From Calothrix parasitica NIES-267 (GTDB lineage: Bacteria > Cyanobacteriota > Cyanobacteriia > Cyanobacteriales > Nostocaceae), in contig NZ_AP018227.1 in NCBI RefSeq assembly GCF_002368095.1, positions 4,277,796-4,341,795 of the forward strand: 64,000 nucleotides of DNA, in the 5' to 3' direction. How positions within the stretch are numbered: the stretch's first letter is position 1; the number at the start of each line of letters is the position of its first letter. The notes under the pieces are model-generated. The model did no database searches, was not told the DNA's origin, and saw only the letters and a program-made list of their open reading frames with translations. Of the stretch, positions 53,056-62,859 are shown piece after piece. The position numbers and the translations under genes were made by a program.

Positions 53056-54117
53056 ATGGAAAAATTTAAGGAATTGATTCATAAGGAAAATCCCCAAACA
53101 AACAGTGTTAGCAACAAAAATACTCAACCCAAAAGCTCGCGGGGATTCTGGGGAAACATGGTTAAAGTTGCCATAGTATCTGCTGTTGCTGGAGGTCTAT
53201 TTGGTCTTTTGCTTAATAGTAAGCCATTTAAACAAGCTAATCTCAGTCCGGAAGAAGCGGGTTTTTTTGGTGACACTGCGATTGGTAGAGGACAATTTTT
53301 AGAGCTAAATCGTCCCGTTAATATTTTGGTAATGGGAATGAGCGTACTTCCTACCGATACCAAAAATGCATCGGAAGATACAAAAGATTTAGGATATTTA
53401 CCCCAAGTAAATTCCTTTGATGGACTTTCCGACGTAATGTTATTAATTCGATTTGACCCAAGAAGTAATAAAATAAATATACTTTCTATTCCCAGAGATA
53501 CCCGCACGGAAATAGAAGGTTATGGTTTAAGAAAAATTAATTCAGCTAACCGTTTGGGTGGTGCTTATTTGAGTGCTAAAAGCGTTAGTCATCTATTAGG
53601 AGATATAGATATACATGGTTTCGTTAGAATTAATGTTTTGGGAGTTGGTAAACTTATCGATGCTTTAGGAGGTGTGACGGTTAACGTTCCCAAAGACTTG
53701 AAATATCAAGATGATTCCCAACATTTATATATTAATTTGAAAGCCGGAGAGCAACATCTCGACGGTGATAAAGCATTACAATTACTCAGATTTCGTAACG
53801 ACGGTCGAGGAGATATTGGACGTATCGAACGACAGCAATTAGTTATGCAAGCTTTGATAGAACAAGCTTTGAATCCTGGAACATTAGCCCGTTCTCCGGT
53901 AATTATCGGTACTATTAAAGACAATATCGATACAAATTTAAATCTTGACAGTTTATTAACACTAGTTAATTTCGGTGTTCAAACCAACCGCTCGGATATC
54001 CAAATGTTAACGTTACCCGGTAGAGTCAGTAATGGTCGAGAATTTGTAGCGAGTTACTGGCTACCAAACGAGGAGGAGATAGATGCAACAATAGCTCCTT
54101 ATTTCGAGGATTACTAA
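53056..54117 (+). CDS. LytR-CpsA-Psr (LCP) family protein
   Basis: A ~353-residue protein with one membrane anchor (MVKVAIVSAVAGGLFGLLLNS) and a periplasmic LCP domain: NILVMGM, GLSDVMLLIRFDPRSNKINILSIPRDTRTEI (Asp and Arg of the pyrophosphate site), GLRKINSANRLGGA, and LLRFRNDGRGDIGRIERQQLV. LCP proteins transfer lipid-linked polymers to peptidoglycan or sugars; in cyanobacteria they are thought to attach exopolysaccharide or other glycans. The ATG at 53056 is preferred over TTG 53029. Confidence 0.93.
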   Translation: MEKFKELIHKENPQTNSVSNKNTQPKSSRGFWGNMVKVAIVSAVAGGLFGLLLNSKPFKQANLSPEEAGFFGDTAIGRGQFLELNRPVNILVMGMSVLPTDTKNASEDTKDLGYLPQVNSFDGLSDVMLLIRFDPRSNKINILSIPRDTRTEIEGYGLRKINSANRLGGAYLSAKSVSHLLGDIDIHGFVRINVLGVGKLIDALGGVTVNVPKDLKYQDDSQHLYINLKAGEQHLDGDKALQLLRFRNDGRGDIGRIERQQLVMQALIEQALNPGTLARSPVIIGTIKDNIDTNLNLDSLLTLVNFGVQTNRSDIQMLTLPGRVSNGREFVASYWLPNEEEIDATIAPYFEDY

Positions 54118-54165
54118 TTACTAAAGGTAATTCATCAAGGTTTGTTATTCTAGTATTTCGTTTAT

Positions 54166-54204
54166 AAACCCACCTGAATGTATAGTTCTTGGTGGGTTTT
54201 TATA
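54166..54204 (+). terminator. Intrinsic terminator after the LCP gene
   Basis: AAACCCACC (54166-54174) pairs with GGTGGGTTT (54191-54199), followed by TTTTTATATT. Confidence 0.85.
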
Positions 54205-54365
54205 TTATATTTACAGATATTTCAAATAATATAATTCAAATATTGTCTTAAATTACGCCTTAACTTGCTTAAGTTACCTTGTGCAATTTTGCAAAATATT
54301 AGATTGTAAAGACATTTATGATTTCAGATAAGTAACTAGGTCAAATTAAATATAAAACCTCAGCA

Positions 54366-54415
54366 GACCTCCGGCTTCCCTCTCCTTAACAAGGAGAGGG
54401 ATTGAGGGTGAGGTC
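54366..54415. repeat. Family B repeat
   Basis: TTCCCTCTCCTTAACAAGGAGAGGGA, then TTGAGGGTGAGG, in the 54118-54534 intergenic gap. The rest of that gap is AT-rich with no gene. Confidence 0.8.
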
Positions 54416-54534
54416 TTAATCTTATATTTAATTACGTCTACCTACTTAATCGGTTTAATTTTGTTTAATATTTGAAACTTGTATAAGATTATTGAAACGA
54501 TGATTGTAGTTTAGACATTACTTGGTTCAAGCTT

Positions 54535-55902
54535 GTGAAATTACCAAATGGTCCCAAAATCCCCAAACTGATTCAGCAATTTCGATTTATTCTGTTTCCT
54601 ATGTCGTTTTTGGAAGATTGTACCAAACGCTACGGAGATATTTTTACACTACACTTCACCTATGTTTCTATCGTTATCATCAGTAATAGTAAAGCGTTAC
54701 AGAAATTGTTAAATGATAGAGAATTCATTGCTCCTGGGGATTCTAATAAAGTTATCGAACCTGTGGTAGGAAGTAATTCTGTAATTACTATTAGTGGTGA
54801 AAAGCACCGTCGTCAGCGTCAATTGTTGATGCCACCTTTTCATGGTGATAGAATGCGGACTTATGGAGAGACTATTAATAATATTACTCAAGAAATCATC
54901 GCCGATTGGCAAACTACTGAACCCTTTAATGTTCGTGAAGAAATGCAGAAAATTACTTTGAGAGTAATTATGCAAGCCGTATTCGGACTTTACAAAGGAA
55001 AACGTGCCGCAGAAATAGAGAACCATATCCAAGAGTTTTTAGAAGCTGGGGGTTCTCCTTTAGGTAGCATGATACTATTTTTTCCTAAGTTACAGCGGGA
55101 TATGGGTTCTCTAACACCTTGGGGAAATTTTTTATATCACCGGGAACAAGCTGATAAACTTTTGTATCAAGAAATCGACGAACGTCGAAAGAATGCCGAT
55201 GATTCGCGTACTGATATTATGAGTATGTTAATGGCTTCTAGAGATGAACAAGGTGAAGCTATGACAGACGAAGAATTACGCGATGAGTTGATGACGCTAT
55301 TATTTGCAGGTCATGAAACTACTGCTACTGCTTTGACTTGGGCGCTATACTGGATTCATAAACTACCTGAAGTTAAGGAAAAGCTATTAGCAGAACTTGA
55401 GAGTTTAGGTGAAAATCCCGATAGTAATACCATTTTGAAATTGCCATATTTAAACGCGGTTTACTGCGAAACTTTGCGGATTTATCCAGTCGCTATGTTG
55501 ACATTCCGTAGAGAAGTGGCAAGTCCCGTTTCTTTGGTGGGACACGAACTTGAGCCTGGTACACAAGTAATGGGTTCAATTTATTCGATACATCATGACG
55601 AAGAATTATATCCCGAACCTGATAAATTTAGACCGGAACGCTTTTTAGAAAGACAGTTTTCCCCTTATGAATTTATACCTTTTGGTGGTGGTACAAGGCG
55701 CTGCATTGGTATGGCTTTAGCTCAATTTGAAATGAAGTTGATACTAGCAAAAATTATTTTAAATTTGGATTTGAATTTAGTTACTAGTGGTGAAGTAAAA
55801 GCAAAGCGTCGAGGTGTTGTAACTGGTCCAAATCGTCCGATTGAAATGGTTGTTAATAGTCAGCAGGTTGCAAAGTCTCGTAGCTTACAAACAATTGGTT
55901 AG
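54535..55902 (+). CDS. Cytochrome P450, CYP110-like
   Basis: A 455-residue P450. I-helix AGHETTATAL at ~258, ExxR Glu312-Arg315 in YCETLRIYP, PERF motif in FRPERFLERQF, and haem-binding Cys390 in PFGGGTRRCIGMALAQFEMK. The start is GTG at 54535 (MKLPNGPKIPKL), matching the proline-rich N terminus of CYP110, the common cyanobacterial fatty-acid/alkane/terpene-hydroxylating family. Electron donors are not encoded nearby. A hairpin terminator follows. Confidence 0.94.
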   Translation: MKLPNGPKIPKLIQQFRFILFPMSFLEDCTKRYGDIFTLHFTYVSIVIISNSKALQKLLNDREFIAPGDSNKVIEPVVGSNSVITISGEKHRRQRQLLMPPFHGDRMRTYGETINNITQEIIADWQTTEPFNVREEMQKITLRVIMQAVFGLYKGKRAAEIENHIQEFLEAGGSPLGSMILFFPKLQRDMGSLTPWGNFLYHREQADKLLYQEIDERRKNADDSRTDIMSMLMASRDEQGEAMTDEELRDELMTLLFAGHETTATALTWALYWIHKLPEVKEKLLAELESLGENPDSNTILKLPYLNAVYCETLRIYPVAMLTFRREVASPVSLVGHELEPGTQVMGSIYSIHHDEELYPEPDKFRPERFLERQFSPYEFIPFGGGTRRCIGMALAQFEMKLILAKIILNLDLNLVTSGEVKAKRRGVVTGPNRPIEMVVNSQQVAKSRSLQTIG

Positions 55903-55930
55903 AATTTTAGATTTTTAATATTATAGAAAG

Positions 55931-55962
55931 TTGGCGCTGAAATATTTTTAGCGTCAATTTTA
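55931..55962 (+). terminator. Probable terminator after the P450 gene
   Basis: TTGGCGCT (55931-55938) and AGCGTCAA (55950-55957) pair with one mismatch (7 of 8), followed by TTTTAG. Confidence 0.55.
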
Positions 55963-56449
55963 GTGCCAATCTTACAAGATTTTTTGAGCATTGAATAATA
56001 TAAACTACACAAATTATTTGGTAATAATTAAACTAAATTTAATTTAGACTTACTTTTTTCTTATATTTTCTCAGATAGCCGAATATTAGAATATTAGTAG
56101 TAGGATTGAATTTTTTACTCGCATCTAAGTGCATTAAGAAAATGAAAATTCAAATTTTAACTTCGGTATTTATATCTATAGTAATCCTATGAGCTAGATT
56201 AATTAGCTGGGAAATGAATTAGGGTCATTTTTGAGTTAAATATACAACAATTGAATATAGTTTTCCGCTCCATTAATAAATATTTTATCCTATATGAAAG
56301 TAGGAGAAATTAATGCTGAGTACTAAAATTTTCCCCTCTCCCAAAATAGTGGAGAAGGGAAAGGGTGCAGTTTTATCTAACTGAAAATCACCACATGAGC
56401 TTCTGATTTTCATTTTAATCCTAAATTTTCAATTCATTCTAAATAACTT
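55963..56449. other. Intergenic region before the MITE
   Basis: AT-rich DNA without a gene. A CCCCTCTCCCAAAATAGTGGAGAAGGG block at ~56333-56360 is a weak relative of family B. Confidence 0.45.
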
Positions 56450-56604
56450 AGGACTTACGCAAAAGTAACGTAATTGCGTCCGGGCCGTTAGCGCAGCGTG
56501 TCCGGAACGGACATGCGACAGCGACGTAATCTCTCGAAACCTTGGGATTGCTTCCCTACACTCCGTTTCGGTTCGCAATGACAATTTTGCTTTGCGTAAG
56601 TCCT
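56450..56604. mobile_element. Complete MITE-like element with target duplication
   Basis: A 155-base non-coding element. Terminal inverted repeats are AGGACTTACGCAAA (56450-56463) and TTTGCGTAAGTCCT (56591-56604). The flanks carry ATAACTT on both sides, a 7-base candidate target duplication. The right-hand 79 bases are identical to 3921-3999. The middle is a GTCCGG-rich inverted stretch (GTCCGGGCCG...CGGAACGGAC). Confidence 0.85.
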
Positions 56605-56672
56605 ATAACTTTCTAAATAACTTTTCAAGGTACCGATAAAGCTGAGATAAACCCTTAATCGGAGAAATTTTG

Positions 56673-57782
56673 ATGAAATATAGATTACTACTGGGTTTCA
56701 GTGTCGGCTTAGTTGTTTTTGCTGCTGTTTGGTCGCAATCTTTATTAGTGTCTTTTCGTAAACCAATAGTACCTGCTAAACAAATCTCATATCCAACTCT
56801 AACTGAAACATTACCAGACTCAATCAGTATAAAAGCCGTTGGAGATATGGTTCCCGGTACTAATTTTCCTAATTACGGTCTTCTGGATAATCCAAATCAA
56901 CTTTTTTCCTCTTCAGTTAGAGAAAAGCTCAAAGGAAGCGATATTTTATTTGGTAATTTTGAGAGTACTATCACGAACCATCCCTACAGTACGAAAGATA
57001 TCAGTCGGGGACAAGTTTTTGCGTTTCGTTCTCCTCCCAAATATGCCAAGCTTTTTGCTGATGTTGGCTTTAATGTGTTGAGTGTGGCTAATAACCATGC
57101 AATGGACTTTGGTAAAATCGGATTCCAAGACACTATTAATAATATTACTACTGCTGGGATGAAACCAGTAGGTAAAAAGAATCAAATTCTCTATTTAAAT
57201 GTAGAAAATATTCCTGTCGCTGTAATTGGGTTTTGTTTTTACGAGTACTGTAATACCGTTCAGAATATAGATAAAGCCAAAGCACTAGTAGAAAAAGCTC
57301 GTAAGAAAGCTAAAATTGTCGTTATATCGATGCATGTGGGAGCAGAGGGTAACAATGCTCTCAACGCGAGCAATCAGACAGAGTTTTTCTACGGAGAAAA
57401 CAGAGGTAATTCTGTTCAATTTGCTCGCACAATGATTGATGCTGGAGCAGACTTAGTACTCGGACATGGACCTCACGTTCCTAGAGCAATAGAAGTTTAT
57501 CAAGGAAAACTCATCGCTTATTCTTTAGGTAATTTTTTAGGCTACAAAGTCTTTTCAACTACATCCTTTAAGAGTTATTCGATGATTTTGGATATCAAAT
57601 TGAACCCAGAAGGAGATTTTCTCTCAGGTAAGATTATCCCCGTTCGTCTGAATAAACAAGCAATTCCTTATATTGACCAGAGTTTCCGGACTGTGGGACT
57701 TTTGCGCTCTTTAAATAAAGTTGATTTTCCTAATAGTTCTGTAGAAATCAATAGTAAAGGTGAAATATTGACGGTAAATTAA
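56673..57782 (+). CDS. CapA-family phosphoesterase
   Basis: A ~369-residue CapA/PgsA-like metallophosphatase-fold protein with an N-terminal signal or anchor (LLLGFSVGLVVFAAVWSQSLL). Core motifs: SIKAVGDMVPG, SDILFGNFEST, NVLSVANNHAMDFGKIGFQDT, VISMHVGAE and DLVLGHGPHVPRAIEVYQGKLIAYSLGNFLG. Family members act in poly-gamma-glutamate capsule export, though cyanobacterial ones may serve other surface roles. GGAGAAA precedes the ATG at 56673. No capBC genes are nearby. Confidence 0.9.
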   Translation: MKYRLLLGFSVGLVVFAAVWSQSLLVSFRKPIVPAKQISYPTLTETLPDSISIKAVGDMVPGTNFPNYGLLDNPNQLFSSSVREKLKGSDILFGNFESTITNHPYSTKDISRGQVFAFRSPPKYAKLFADVGFNVLSVANNHAMDFGKIGFQDTINNITTAGMKPVGKKNQILYLNVENIPVAVIGFCFYEYCNTVQNIDKAKALVEKARKKAKIVVISMHVGAEGNNALNASNQTEFFYGENRGNSVQFARTMIDAGADLVLGHGPHVPRAIEVYQGKLIAYSLGNFLGYKVFSTTSFKSYSMILDIKLNPEGDFLSGKIIPVRLNKQAIPYIDQSFRTVGLLRSLNKVDFPNSSVEINSKGEILTVN

Positions 57783-58091
57783 AAAAAATATGTTCGTAGT
57801 TGCGCTTTATAGCTTCTTACAAGTAATCATCCGAATTTGATATTATCTATGTAAATATGCAAATCTGCAAAAATAAATAATTAATTGCATAGATAAATAC
57901 TACTTCTAAAGCCCTCTTCTATCACTTTCCCATTTTTACTAATATTAGAAAACTTTACTGGTTTTCTATAAGCTACAGATAGTAAGGGTTTTGAAATTAA
58001 AAATTAAAGAATTAACTAAATTTAATTCATTTTATATTAGCCTATATTTAATAGTAGTAAATAAAACCGCAATTGCTTTGTATACAATAGA
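57783..58091. other. Intergenic region between capA-like gene and IS
   Basis: A GTTCGTAGTTGCGCTTTATAGC repeat fragment lies at 57790-57812; the rest is AT-rich with nothing recognisable. Confidence 0.5.
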
Positions 58092-59092
58092 CATCTCCGA
58101 AAAATAATTAAACTCTGGTAAAATAATATGAAAGTGCGTTTTATCAGGGTTTTATGAGTAACGTATTGGAGTATATTGAAACGAATCCTCAAGAAGCACA
58201 GCGCTTACTTGGTCTAAAGTATGAGCAATTACAACAGCTTTTAGAAAAAGTAATAGAACTACATAATCATAAAGTTGAATTGGCTGAATCTAAAAAAGTA
58301 AGAATTATTCGAGGTGGAGGTGGTCGAAAACCAAAATTATCACTACCAGAACAGGTGATATTGACTCTAACATACTTAAGGCATTTGACAACATTTCAAC
58401 TTCTTGGAATTCAATTTGGAGTTAGCGAAAGTACTGCAAATGATACATTTAATTATTGGTTTCCATTATTGAAAGAGTTACTACCCCCGAGTTTACTTGG
58501 AGAAGTAAAAAAAACTCTAGTGACGAAGAAATTGTTAAAGAGCTTTTAACAGAATTCGAGTTAATAGTAGATAGCTATGAACAGCCGATAGAAAGACCTG
58601 GAGAGTATAAAGAGCAAAAAAAATATTACTCAGGAAAAAAAGTAAGTCATACTCGAAAAAGTCAATTAATCGTCTTACCAAACGGCAAAGATATTGTCGA
58701 TGTAGTTGCAGGTAAACCAGGTCCGAAAAGCGACATTAGTATATTTAGTGAAAGCCAAAAAGGTTTTGACCCAAAACAAAAATTTCGTGGAGATAAAGCA
58801 TATCAAGGCGGAGAATTAATAAAAACTACTAAAAAGAAACCTAGAAATAAAGAATTGACTATCGAAGAAAAACAAAAAAATAAACAGCTAGCATCTGAAC
58901 GAATTTTTGTAGAACACTTAATTCGTTTAGTAAAAATATTTAAAGTAGCTCAAGAAAGATTTAGATTAAATCCACGTAAACATGAACACATAGTCATGAC
59001 TATTTGTGGACTGGTTAGATTGCGGATAGGTACATTTATTTTTTAATTATAAAAAATCGATATTATTAAACCAAAATTCTTTTAAAGAGATG
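58092..59092 (+). mobile_element. IS5-superfamily insertion sequence
   Basis: About 1.0 kb, bounded by candidate inverted repeats: CATCTCCGAAAAATAATT at 58092-58109 and AATTCTTTTAAAGAGATG at 59075-59092 (14 of 18 positions pair). It carries one transposase in two overlapping frames. Target duplication could not be fixed by eye. Domain order HTH_Tnp_4-like plus DDE_4-like puts it in the IS5 superfamily (IS1031/ISL2-like groups). Confidence 0.8.
58154..59046 (+). CDS. IS transposase expressed through a -1 frameshift
   Basis: Frame 1 (58154-58549) encodes an HTH domain (ESTANDTFNYWFPLLKELLP). The DDE part continues in the -1 frame to 59046. The switch is at eight A (58507-58514), reading A AAA AAA, a canonical slippery heptamer, and gives ...GEVKKNSSDEEIVKELL. 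The fused product of ~298 residues has all three acids: Asp in ELIVDSYEQPIERP, Asp in FRGDKAYQG and Glu in SERIFVEHLIR. No other stop or loss is seen, so the element is probably active. Confidence 0.85.
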
Positions 59093-59520
59093 CTATTTTT
59101 TAACTAGTTCTCAATACTAAGCATTTGTAATACCTATTTTTACGTACACACTAGCTAACTCTGCGATTGGGCGATCGCAATTTAAAAGCCAGTGATAGTA
59201 AGACTTTGGTTGTTTCCGGAGATGTCTAATAATTTCGAGATTATAAAAAAGCAAAATTTTTCGGAGAGTGACAGAAGAGGGGTAGATTCTAAACCTCACC
59301 CCGTCCTGACAGACACCCCTCGACCTAATTAAAGGAGAGGGAAAAAATCGACAGTTTTTGATATAATTAATTAATAAAAATAGTGTTTAACAAAAAAAAA
59401 CAAAGCTGGAAGTTAAAGCTAAAAATTATTAAATTTCTCCCTCCTCTCCCCCTCTAAATCAAAATCAGGATTTCTACTTTACTTGCAACTTTCTACTTGC
59501 TACTTGCAACTTTCTACTTG
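59093..59520. other. Intergenic region with a family B repeat
   Basis: Contains one HIP1 site (GGGCGATCGC near 59172), a family B repeat at 59291-59344 with a decayed right arm, and TTTCTACTTGC tandem units at ~59470-59521 that run into the end of the HAD gene. No gene recognised. Confidence 0.55.
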
Positions 59521-60240
59521 CTACTCCCCTTCCGATTCATCTGAATTTGAAGAATAAAATTCCTGTATCCGGTCTAATTCTAATTCATTTAAATAATCTA
59601 CAGTCCAATTCGATTGACGTTGTAACATATGGAACGGGTAGGTATTTGCAACTCCAACTACTTTCATTCCTGCTGCTTTTGCTGCTTGAATACCTGCTAG
59701 TGTATCTTCAATGGCTAAACATTCGCTTGGTTGCAGATTTAATTCTGGATATTCTTGACTTAGACGTTCGACAGTCAGTAAATAACCGTCGGGTTTTGGT
59801 TTGCTGGTCGTGATATCATCAGCTGCAACTACAATTTTAAAAAATTCAGCTAACTTTGCTCGTTCTAAAACTAAATCAATTTCTTTACGAATAGCACCGC
59901 TAGTTATTGCTAATTTCAAATTGCTTGAGCGTATCTTGAATATAAAGTCGTCTAAACCAGAGTATAAAGGCAATTCTTCTAAATTTTCTATTTGCTCAAC
60001 GTAGCTTCGAGCTTTTTTTTGTTGTAATTTAGTTAAATAATCTTCGTCAGCAACTCTTCCGCGACTGGCTAATAAATCTCGCAAACAATCTCTGTCGCTA
60101 CGTCCCAAACAGGTTTGCTGATATTCACCTGGTTTGAGTACCAGATTTTCTTCGAGTAAAATTTCTTCTATCAATTGCTGATGGATTGGCTCATCATTAA
60201 TAATAACGCCATTAAAATCAAATAGAACTGCCTTTATCAT
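59521..60240 (-). CDS. HAD-family hydrolase, beta-PGM/phosphatase-like
   Basis: A 239-residue HAD subfamily IA hydrolase. The nucleophile Asp8 is in LFDFNGVI, but the usual second Asp (+2, general acid) is Asn10. Motif II is ITSGAIRKE (Thr/Ser), Lys in TSKPKPDGYL and the acidic motif IV is CLAIEDTLAGIQAAKAAGM. Cap domain at ~16-90. The Asn may lower phosphatase turnover. Ten bases separate it from the downstream end of the methyltransferase on the same strand, so an operon is likely. Confidence 0.85.
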   Translation of the reverse strand: MIKAVLFDFNGVIINDEPIHQQLIEEILLEENLVLKPGEYQQTCLGRSDRDCLRDLLASRGRVADEDYLTKLQQKKARSYVEQIENLEELPLYSGLDDFIFKIRSSNLKLAITSGAIRKEIDLVLERAKLAEFFKIVVAADDITTSKPKPDGYLLTVERLSQEYPELNLQPSECLAIEDTLAGIQAAKAAGMKVVGVANTYPFHMLQRQSNWTVDYLNELELDRIQEFYSSNSDESEGE

Positions 60241-60249
60241 GCTATTTTG

Positions 60250-61143
60250 CTACGCTGGGGACGGAAAACCAAAGCTATCATCTAATGTACTACTAGAAGC
60301 AGGGGTATACCGCTTAATGTTACTTTGAATAGTTGTATCTTTCACGGTCATCGGTTTGATACCGCTAGTCAACTGACTAGTAAACCATACATCTTCAGTT
60401 CGTACCATTGCAAATCCCGCAGCACCCACATTCGCATCCGTACTATCAGCAGCGTATTCGTGGATATAAGGTTCCTCGAACAGATTGTTCAACCATTCCA
60501 ATTGACGTAAGGTTTTCTGATTACCATCCAAGATTAAAATTTGTCCCCCAGGAACCAACAACCGAAAACACTCATACAAAATATTTTGTGCAACTGTACT
60601 CGGTGTTTCATGAAACAACAAAGAAGCTGTGACCAAATCAAACGAAGCATCAGCAAAACCTGCATTCTCAGCATTCCCCTGCTGCCACTCTATGTGTAAA
60701 CCAGCACTCTGAGACTTGTGGAAACTTCTGAGCAACATATAAGGAGACAAATCCAAGCCAATTACTTCTGCGTCTGGGAAAGCTTGCTTTAACATAATAG
60801 TTGTGGAACCCGTACCGCAGCCCAAATCAAGAATGCGTCGTGGTTTTACCTTTACACCATTAACTAAAGATTGACGAATCCAGGTTTCATTCGGTGGTAA
60901 AAGATACTGAGTAACCGCATCGTAAGTCACCGCAGCGCTAGGATTCAAATATCCTTGCTTCACTCCATGAAAATTTTGCGAGCTGTAGTACTCAGGAATT
61001 ACAATATCATCTCTTCGGAAGCGACCGCTTTCTACTTCCCAGTCCACACTTTGAGAATAGCGTTTAAGTTCCTCTTCATTAATCAACAGACCAGCCACGG
61101 GAGATAAAAAACGTTCCCAAATTGTATCTTCACGAACTGCCAT
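60250..61143 (-). CDS. SAM-dependent methyltransferase
   Basis: A ~297-residue methyltransferase. Motif I is ILDLGCGTGSTTIMLKQAFP, then VIGLDLSPYM, QGNAENAGFADASFDLVTASLLFHETP, and LLVPGGQILILDGNQ. An N-terminal SQSVDWEVESGRFRRDDIVIPEYY block precedes them. The ATG at 61143 (MAVREDTIWERF) is preferred; a start at 61215 would add 24 residues. First gene of a probable operon with the HAD gene. Substrate not known. Confidence 0.82.
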   Translation of the reverse strand: MAVREDTIWERFLSPVAGLLINEEELKRYSQSVDWEVESGRFRRDDIVIPEYYSSQNFHGVKQGYLNPSAAVTYDAVTQYLLPPNETWIRQSLVNGVKVKPRRILDLGCGTGSTTIMLKQAFPDAEVIGLDLSPYMLLRSFHKSQSAGLHIEWQQGNAENAGFADASFDLVTASLLFHETPSTVAQNILYECFRLLVPGGQILILDGNQKTLRQLEWLNNLFEEPYIHEYAADSTDANVGAAGFAMVRTEDVWFTSQLTSGIKPMTVKDTTIQSNIKRYTPASSSTLDDSFGFPSPA

Positions 61144-61546
61144 CTGTGTAATTCCTTGATAGTGGGTAGGATTTAGCGGGTAGAGGATAGAGTGGAAGAT
61201 TTGAGCGTTTTCCAATCTTTAAATAACTTCCTCAAATTCCCTTATGGGCTAAATATAGAAGTATTTCCTGTAGAAAATTTTAATATATTTTTGTCAATTA
61301 TGTGATTTTTTTATTTCCATAGGACAAATTTGACATTTTAATCTTGTATACTACAATTGTATTACAGAGCAGGGTTAATGTTCGTTGTAGTGATAATCGC
61401 GCATTGTTATTTAGAGCGGTTAGAGCTTAAGTACGAACCAAAAAGCGCCTACAACTACTAATATCGAATATTTTTAAATTTATTGATTATGTCAAGTAGA
61501 GTTATCCGAGTTTATTTAAAATCAATCTAAAATCCAAAACAAAATT
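61144..61546. promoter_or_regulatory. Divergent promoter region upstream of rtcB
   Basis: AT-rich divergent gap of ~330-400 bases. TTGACA near 61330 and TATACT near 61347 are present but not at a canonical spacing. AAATCAATCTAAAATCCAAAAC heptamers at ~61518-61545 end at the rtcB start. No gene seen. Confidence 0.4.
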
Positions 61547-62728
61547 ATGCCTTATAAAAAGTTAGAATTATCAACAGAATCACCCGTATTATCCTGGGCA
61601 AATCACGAATTAAAAGAGAATGAAATCCAGATGGCTAAGAACGTAGCATCGCTACCTTTTGTATTTAAACATGTAGCTTTGATGCCCGATGTTCATTTGG
61701 GAAAAGGTGCTTTGGTTGGTTCGGTAATTGCTACGAAAGAAGCGATAATCCCAGCGGCTGTGGGGGTTGATATTGGTTGCGGTATGGGTGCGATAAAAAC
61801 CCCATTCAAAGCTGATAAATTAGAAGGTAAACTAAAGAAAATTCGCCTTGATATTGAAGCAGCAATTCCTACTGGTTTCAATGAAAATAAAGATGTAGAA
61901 AAAGCTGTCACTAACTGGCAAAATTGGAGCGACTTTAAAGACTTGCATAGTGGAGTCCAAAATTTAGAAACTAAAGCAATGAAACAGTTGGGTTCCCTTG
62001 GTGGAGGGAATCACTTTATCGAAGTTTGTGTAGATACCGAAAATCAAGTTTGGCTGATGCTACATTCTGGTTCTCGCAATATTGGGAATAAGTTGGCGCA
62101 GTATCATATTAGTACGGCTAAGAATTTGGCTAAAATGGCAGATACTAATTTACCAGATAAAGATTTAGCTCATTTCGTCACTGGAACTCCTGAATTTGAA
62201 TCATATTGGCGAGATTTACAATGGGCACAGGAATACGCTCGTTTTAACCGAGATGTGATGATGTCGAGGTTTAAAAAGATTATTGAAAAGCATTTAGCTG
62301 GTGGAAAAGCATTTAAACCTTTATTAGTAGTTAATTGTCATCATAATTATTCTGAAAAAGAAGTGCATTTTGGTGAAGATGTCTATGTTACTCGTAAAGG
62401 AGCGGTGAGAGCAGATAAGGAAGATTATGGAATTATTCCCGGTTCGATGGGAGCGAAATCATACATTGTTAAGGGTAAAGGTAACGTTGAAAGCTTTTGT
62501 TCTTGCAGTCATGGTGCCGGCAGATTAATGTCAAGAACTAAAGCAAAGAAAGCCTATACGCTTGATGATTTGATTGAACAAACTAAGGGTGTAGAATGTC
62601 GTAAAGATGAAGGAGTTTTAGACGAAATTCCTGGTGCTTATAAACCGATTGAGCAAGTAATGGAAAATCAAGCGGATTTAGTCGAAGTTGTTGCTACTTT
62701 GAAACAGGTTCTGTGCGTTAAAGGGTAA
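61547..62728 (+). CDS. rtcB: RNA-splicing ligase RtcB family
   Basis: A 393-residue RtcB. Metal and GMP-site residues are in place: Asp and Cys in VGVDIGCGMGA, LGGGNHFIEV, HSGSRNIG, NCHHNY and His322 (guanylated His) in CSHGAGRLMSR. It joins 3'-phosphate/2',3'-cyclic phosphate to 5'-OH RNA ends. It is not next to archease or rtcA. The start lacks a Shine-Dalgarno; heptamers fill that place. Confidence 0.94.
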   Translation: MPYKKLELSTESPVLSWANHELKENEIQMAKNVASLPFVFKHVALMPDVHLGKGALVGSVIATKEAIIPAAVGVDIGCGMGAIKTPFKADKLEGKLKKIRLDIEAAIPTGFNENKDVEKAVTNWQNWSDFKDLHSGVQNLETKAMKQLGSLGGGNHFIEVCVDTENQVWLMLHSGSRNIGNKLAQYHISTAKNLAKMADTNLPDKDLAHFVTGTPEFESYWRDLQWAQEYARFNRDVMMSRFKKIIEKHLAGGKAFKPLLVVNCHHNYSEKEVHFGEDVYVTRKGAVRADKEDYGIIPGSMGAKSYIVKGKGNVESFCSCSHGAGRLMSRTKAKKAYTLDDLIEQTKGVECRKDEGVLDEIPGAYKPIEQVMENQADLVEVVATLKQVLCVKG

Positions 62729-62767
62729 TAATTGATTATTTGAATTGACAATTTGAATTATTTACAG

Positions 62768-62803
62768 GGTGCGTTATGGCTTCGGTCTAAGGCACCATTA
62801 TTA
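62768..62803. repeat. GGTGCGTTA-type repeat
   Basis: GGTGCGTTATGGC / TAAGGCACCATT, a short form of the inverted element at 4269 and 39119. Confidence 0.5.
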
Positions 62804-62859
62804 TTGTCATAGTTCTGATGCTTGAGAATACTTTAATATCATATCTATATTTACTATAA

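Noticed and set aside
58154..59046. IS transposase as a pseudogene
   Set aside because: The frame break sits on a canonical slippery A run and the DDE residues are intact, so programmed frameshift is the better reading.
59117..59299. 60-residue frame on the minus strand
   Set aside because: Its start lies within a family B repeat and no protein-like pattern is seen.
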